Source: Victivallales bacterium (GTDB lineage: Bacteria; Verrucomicrobiota; Lentisphaeria; Oligosphaerales; Oligosphaeraceae). From it: DNA of 16,791 nucleotides. Shown here piece by piece: positions 14,519 to 16,791 of the stretch (position 1 is its first letter; each line of letters starts with the position of its first letter). The notes under the pieces were generated by a model, which saw only the letters and a program-made list of their open reading frames with translations, did not search any database and was not told the DNA's origin. Made by a program: the position numbers and the translations under genes. Location: contig JAFRLP010000431.1 in NCBI GenBank assembly GCA_017431185.1, positions 1 through 16,791 of the forward strand, given 5' to 3'.

Positions 14519-15376
14519 ATGGAACCCATTCTTGACCACGACGCCCGACTGCGGGAAATCTTTGCGGAATATGAGATTATCGATTCCCATGTTCATCCGC
14601 CGACCACGCTCCCGAGAAGCGACTATTCGCTGTTCAGCCAGAAAATGACCGGCGAACAGTTCGTCGGCGAACTCCGCCGCATGGGAATCTCCCGCTGCTG
14701 CGGGTCGGTGATTCGCCCGCTCGCCGATTCGAGCGGTTTTGAAGTCATCCATGAACTCAATGCGGCAGCGCTGGATTTTCAGAAGGCATATCCGGATTTC
14801 TATATTCCGGGCATGGCGGTTCACCCCGCCTTTCCCGAGGAGTCCTGCGCGGAAATCGAGACCATGCACCGCGACCATGGTGTTCGCTTCGTCGGAGAAC
14901 TCGTTCCCTACGCGATGAACTGGGGCGGCATCGACATCCCCGCCATGGATCCAATCTGGGACTTGATTCAGCAAAAGGGGATGGCGGTCAATGTCCACCT
15001 CAATCAGCTGCAAGAGGCCGCCGCCATTCTCAAGCGCTTTCCGAAACTCAAATTCATCATCGCCCATCCGACCTCCAACCATCAGGAGTACCTGGCGCGC
15101 ATCGATTTGATTGCGCAATACGAGAATGCGGCGCTGGACATTTCCGGCAGCGGCCCCAATTCCTGGGGAATGGTGCGATATGCCCTCAGGAGGGCGGGAT
15201 GCGGAAAAATCCTCTTCGGCAGCGATTTCCCCATCCGCAATCCAGGCATGTACATCGCGGGCGTCCTGTTCGAGCACCTGACGCGCCTGGAGTTGGAATC
15301 GGTTTTTTCGCGCAATTTCAGGAACCTCGTCCTGCAGAACCCGATTGCGGGGGACAAAGAGACCGGAAAGACGTGA
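14519..15376 (+). CDS. Amidohydrolase-family metal-dependent hydrolase (Amidohydro_2 type)
   Basis: The 285-residue TIM-barrel protein begins with the metal motif IDSHVHP (H24, H26). Further candidate ligands are E127 in FVGELV, H160 in VNVHLN, H183 in IIAHPTSN and the catalytic aspartate D236 in LFGSDFPIRNPG. It has no signal peptide, so it is cytoplasmic. The family includes sugar lactonases (for example rhamnono- and fucono-lactonases), decarboxylases and deacetylases. In this operon a lactonase or a step on a modified sugar is plausible but not shown. GAGGG (14503-14507) lies 11 nt before the ATG, directly after the stop of the giant enzyme. It is the last gene of the block, and no clear terminator hairpin follows. 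Confidence 0.88.
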   Translation: MEPILDHDARLREIFAEYEIIDSHVHPPTTLPRSDYSLFSQKMTGEQFVGELRRMGISRCCGSVIRPLADSSGFEVIHELNAAALDFQKAYPDFYIPGMAVHPAFPEESCAEIETMHRDHGVRFVGELVPYAMNWGGIDIPAMDPIWDLIQQKGMAVNVHLNQLQEAAAILKRFPKLKFIIAHPTSNHQEYLARIDLIAQYENAALDISGSGPNSWGMVRYALRRAGCGKILFGSDFPIRNPGMYIAGVLFEHLTRLELESVFSRNFRNLVLQNPIAGDKETGKT

Positions 15377-15415
15377 AGATGGCCTATTCCCTTGCGTCCT
15401 TTGCGTCCTTTCGGG

Positions 15416-15443
15416 TTGCACTCTGGCGAATCCTACATATATT
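15416..15443 (+). promoter_or_regulatory. Probable promoter for rhomboid-murF
   Basis: TTGCAC (15416-15421) is 16 nt from TATATT (15438-15443); an overlapping TATATT lies at 15443-15448. Initiation near 15450 would give a leader of about 75 nt. The 148-nt gap also has two tandem copies of TTGCGTCCT (15392-15409) and otherwise nothing recognisable. Confidence 0.55.
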
Positions 15444-15524
15444 ATATTCTAAAAAAGTAACCCCTCCCCCTGCTCCTTACGGCAATGGCGCACCTGCCAC
15501 TGTCCGCTTGCTCATTATCGCCTA

Positions 15525-16448
15525 ATGCTTTCAGACCGTGACTATATGAATCCCCAGTCCAGACGGGGATTTTTTGACGGCACCTCCGTCATCATGCCGC
15601 TGATTGTCCTGAACATCCTGGTTTTTCTTGCCTGCAAACTGTTCGGCGAGACAGGACAGACGCTGGGCAATCTGCTGACCTTGCATCCCTGGTACATCCG
15701 CCACGGCCAACTCTGGCGGCTCGTCACCTACCAGTTCGCCCACAGCGACTTCTGGCACATCGTCTTCAACATGTGGGGCGTATATCTTTTTGGGCGGCTT
15801 CTGGAGCGCGGCCTGGGCGCGGGGCGTTTTCTGACGCTCTACCTGACCAGCGGAGTCATCGGCGGCATTGCCTGGCTGCTGTTCAACTGGTCTCATCCCA
15901 TCATCGCCCTCCTCTCCTCGGAAGGGGCCACCTACTCCGTCGGTCCCGTCTCAATGGCCAAACTGGACGCATTGCTTGACGAGCGCGCCTTGCAGGTTTC
16001 CGCCATAGCGGGAGGGGTCATCGGCGCGTCGGGCGCCTTGTTCGGGGTCATGGTCGCCACCGCCATCGCCTTTCCCGACCTGCTGGTCTCCCTGCTGTTC
16101 CCCCCCGTGACGCTCAAAATGCGCACGATGGTCATCATCTACATGCTCATCGAAGTGTTCGCCAGTTTCAGCGCCAGCAGCAACATCGCGCATCTTGCCC
16201 ATCTGGGCGGGGGACTAGGCGGTTTCCTCTACATGGACAGGCTGCACCGCCGTGCAGGGTACGGCGGTCTCTTCGCCGCAATCGGACGCTGGTTCCGAGG
16301 TTTTGGGCGCAAACACGCCAATGACACCCGACAGGACGAGGAAATCATCCGAATCCTTTCCAAAATCGCCAAGGTCGGATACGAAAATCTGACGATGGAT
16401 GAAAAAGAGACTTTGGAGCGCGCCAGCGACCAAATGCACAAACGTTGA
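15525..16448 (+). CDS. Rhomboid-family intramembrane serine protease
   Basis: The 307-residue membrane protein has about six hydrophobic segments between residues 22 and 236. The rhomboid signature is complete: H78-x3-N82 in FWHIVFNMWG, the GxSG catalytic serine S169 in VIGASGALFG, and the catalytic histidine H226 in IAHLAHLGGGLGG. Rhomboids cut transmembrane segments of client proteins within the membrane. A soluble tail of about 65 residues ends in DEEIIRILSKIAKVGYENLTMDEKETLERAS, a short helical motif common on rhomboids of this lineage, of unknown role. The start is uncertain: ATG 15525 has no clear ribosome site and an in-frame ATG lies at 15546. The gene stops 7 nt before murF, so the two are probably co-transcribed. 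Confidence 0.94.
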   Translation: MLSDRDYMNPQSRRGFFDGTSVIMPLIVLNILVFLACKLFGETGQTLGNLLTLHPWYIRHGQLWRLVTYQFAHSDFWHIVFNMWGVYLFGRLLERGLGAGRFLTLYLTSGVIGGIAWLLFNWSHPIIALLSSEGATYSVGPVSMAKLDALLDERALQVSAIAGGVIGASGALFGVMVATAIAFPDLLVSLLFPPVTLKMRTMVIIYMLIEVFASFSASSNIAHLAHLGGGLGGFLYMDRLHRRAGYGGLFAAIGRWFRGFGRKHANDTRQDEEIIRILSKIAKVGYENLTMDEKETLERASDQMHKR

Positions 16449-16455
16449 TCCTACG

Positions 16456-16791
16456 ATGAATGACGCTGTTTTTCACTGGCCAGATGTGGCGAAAGCCACC
16501 TCCGGCACTTGGCTGACCCAGCCAACCGCCCCATACGCCACAACCGTGGTGGACGACAACCGGACCGTCTCCCCTGGCTGCATCTTTGTCGCCATTGTGG
16601 GTACACGCGTGGATGGGCACGCCTTCCTCTCACAGGTCGCCCTCCAAGGCGCGAGCGCCGTGTGCGTCCAGTGCGCACCCGACCAGGAGACCCTGGCCAC
16701 GCTGCGCGCCCAAGGATGCGGCTGCCTGCTTGTCTCCGACGGCCTCCGCGCCTTCCAGAGCCTGGCCAACCTGAATCGCCGCCAATACCCC
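16456..16791 (+). CDS. murF: MurF, UDP-MurNAc-tripeptide--D-Ala-D-Ala ligase, N-terminal part
   Basis: The 112 residues visible before the right edge match the substrate-binding N-terminal domain of MurF. They include WPDVAKATSGTWL, then the conserved block DDNRTVSPGCIFVAIVGTRVDGHAFL, then GASAVCV and a final LANLNRRQYP. The E. coli protein reads TDTRKLTPGCLFVALKGERFDAHDF and LAAWVRQQVP at the same places. MurF adds D-Ala-D-Ala to the peptidoglycan precursor in the cytoplasm, using ATP. MurE is the main alternative, but the N-terminal 'ATSGTWL' and PGCIF segments favour MurF. The ATP-binding domain lies beyond the window. No strong ribosome site precedes the ATG, which suggests coupling to the rhomboid stop 7 nt upstream. 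Confidence 0.9.
   Translation, partial: MNDAVFHWPDVAKATSGTWLTQPTAPYATTVVDDNRTVSPGCIFVAIVGTRVDGHAFLSQVALQGASAVCVQCAPDQETLATLRAQGCGCLLVSDGLRAFQSLANLNRRQYP

Noticed and set aside
15392..15409. Two tandem TTGCGTCCT copies as a regulatory element
   Set aside because: Only two 9-bp copies in a short gap. They may be chance slippage and have no clear relation to the promoter.

Overview
The window looks like chromosomal DNA of a Verrucomicrobiota/Lentisphaerota-type bacterium, most like gut or rumen Victivallales. The evidence is indirect: a divergent FtsZ-like gene behind a probable ftsA end, a PulG-like prepilin with the H-x9-DG ending that is hugely expanded in that lineage, a LacI regulator heading a glycoside-hydrolase locus, and G+C-rich third codon positions in most genes. 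All protein genes and the single tRNA lie on the + strand. Nothing was searched against a database, so family names rest on motifs read from the translations.

Layout. (1) 1-1276: probable 3' end of ftsA and an FtsZ-like gene with strongly altered GTPase motifs. (2) 1329-3284: a class II aldolase fused to a short-chain dehydrogenase, a sugar-phosphate enzyme of the RhaD/YuxG type. (3) 3285-3948: three 32-bp tandem repeats, a terminator-like hairpin, a tRNA-Leu(CAA) with its own promoter, then a non-coding stretch ending in a good promoter. (4) 3949-5535: an A+T-richer AAA-ATPase-like/PD-(D/E)XK protein of the kind found scattered as solitary genes. (5) 5536-5820: G+C-rich hairpin repeats ending in a terminator, then a promoter and a perfect 20-bp palindrome. 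(6) 5821-15376: six tightly spaced genes that look like one operon: LacI-type regulator, prepilin-like protein, GH39-like enzyme, exported TPR protein, 1544-residue exported GH42-like multidomain protein, and amidohydrolase. (7) 15525-16791: a rhomboid protease followed 7 nt later by the start of murF.

How the parts work together (inference). The block 5821-15376 is the most interesting unit. The palindrome sits just downstream of the -10 box, where a LacI-type protein would repress its own operon. The exported GH42-like protein would attack a glycan outside the cytoplasm, and the GH39-like enzyme has no signal peptide and would finish the products inside. The prepilin-like and TPR proteins could help capture or handle substrate, and the amidohydrolase could open a lactone or process a decorated sugar. 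No transporter or sulfatase is present. The flanking ftsA-ftsZ and murF genes are core cell-division and cell-wall genes, so the accessory carbohydrate block lies between housekeeping segments.
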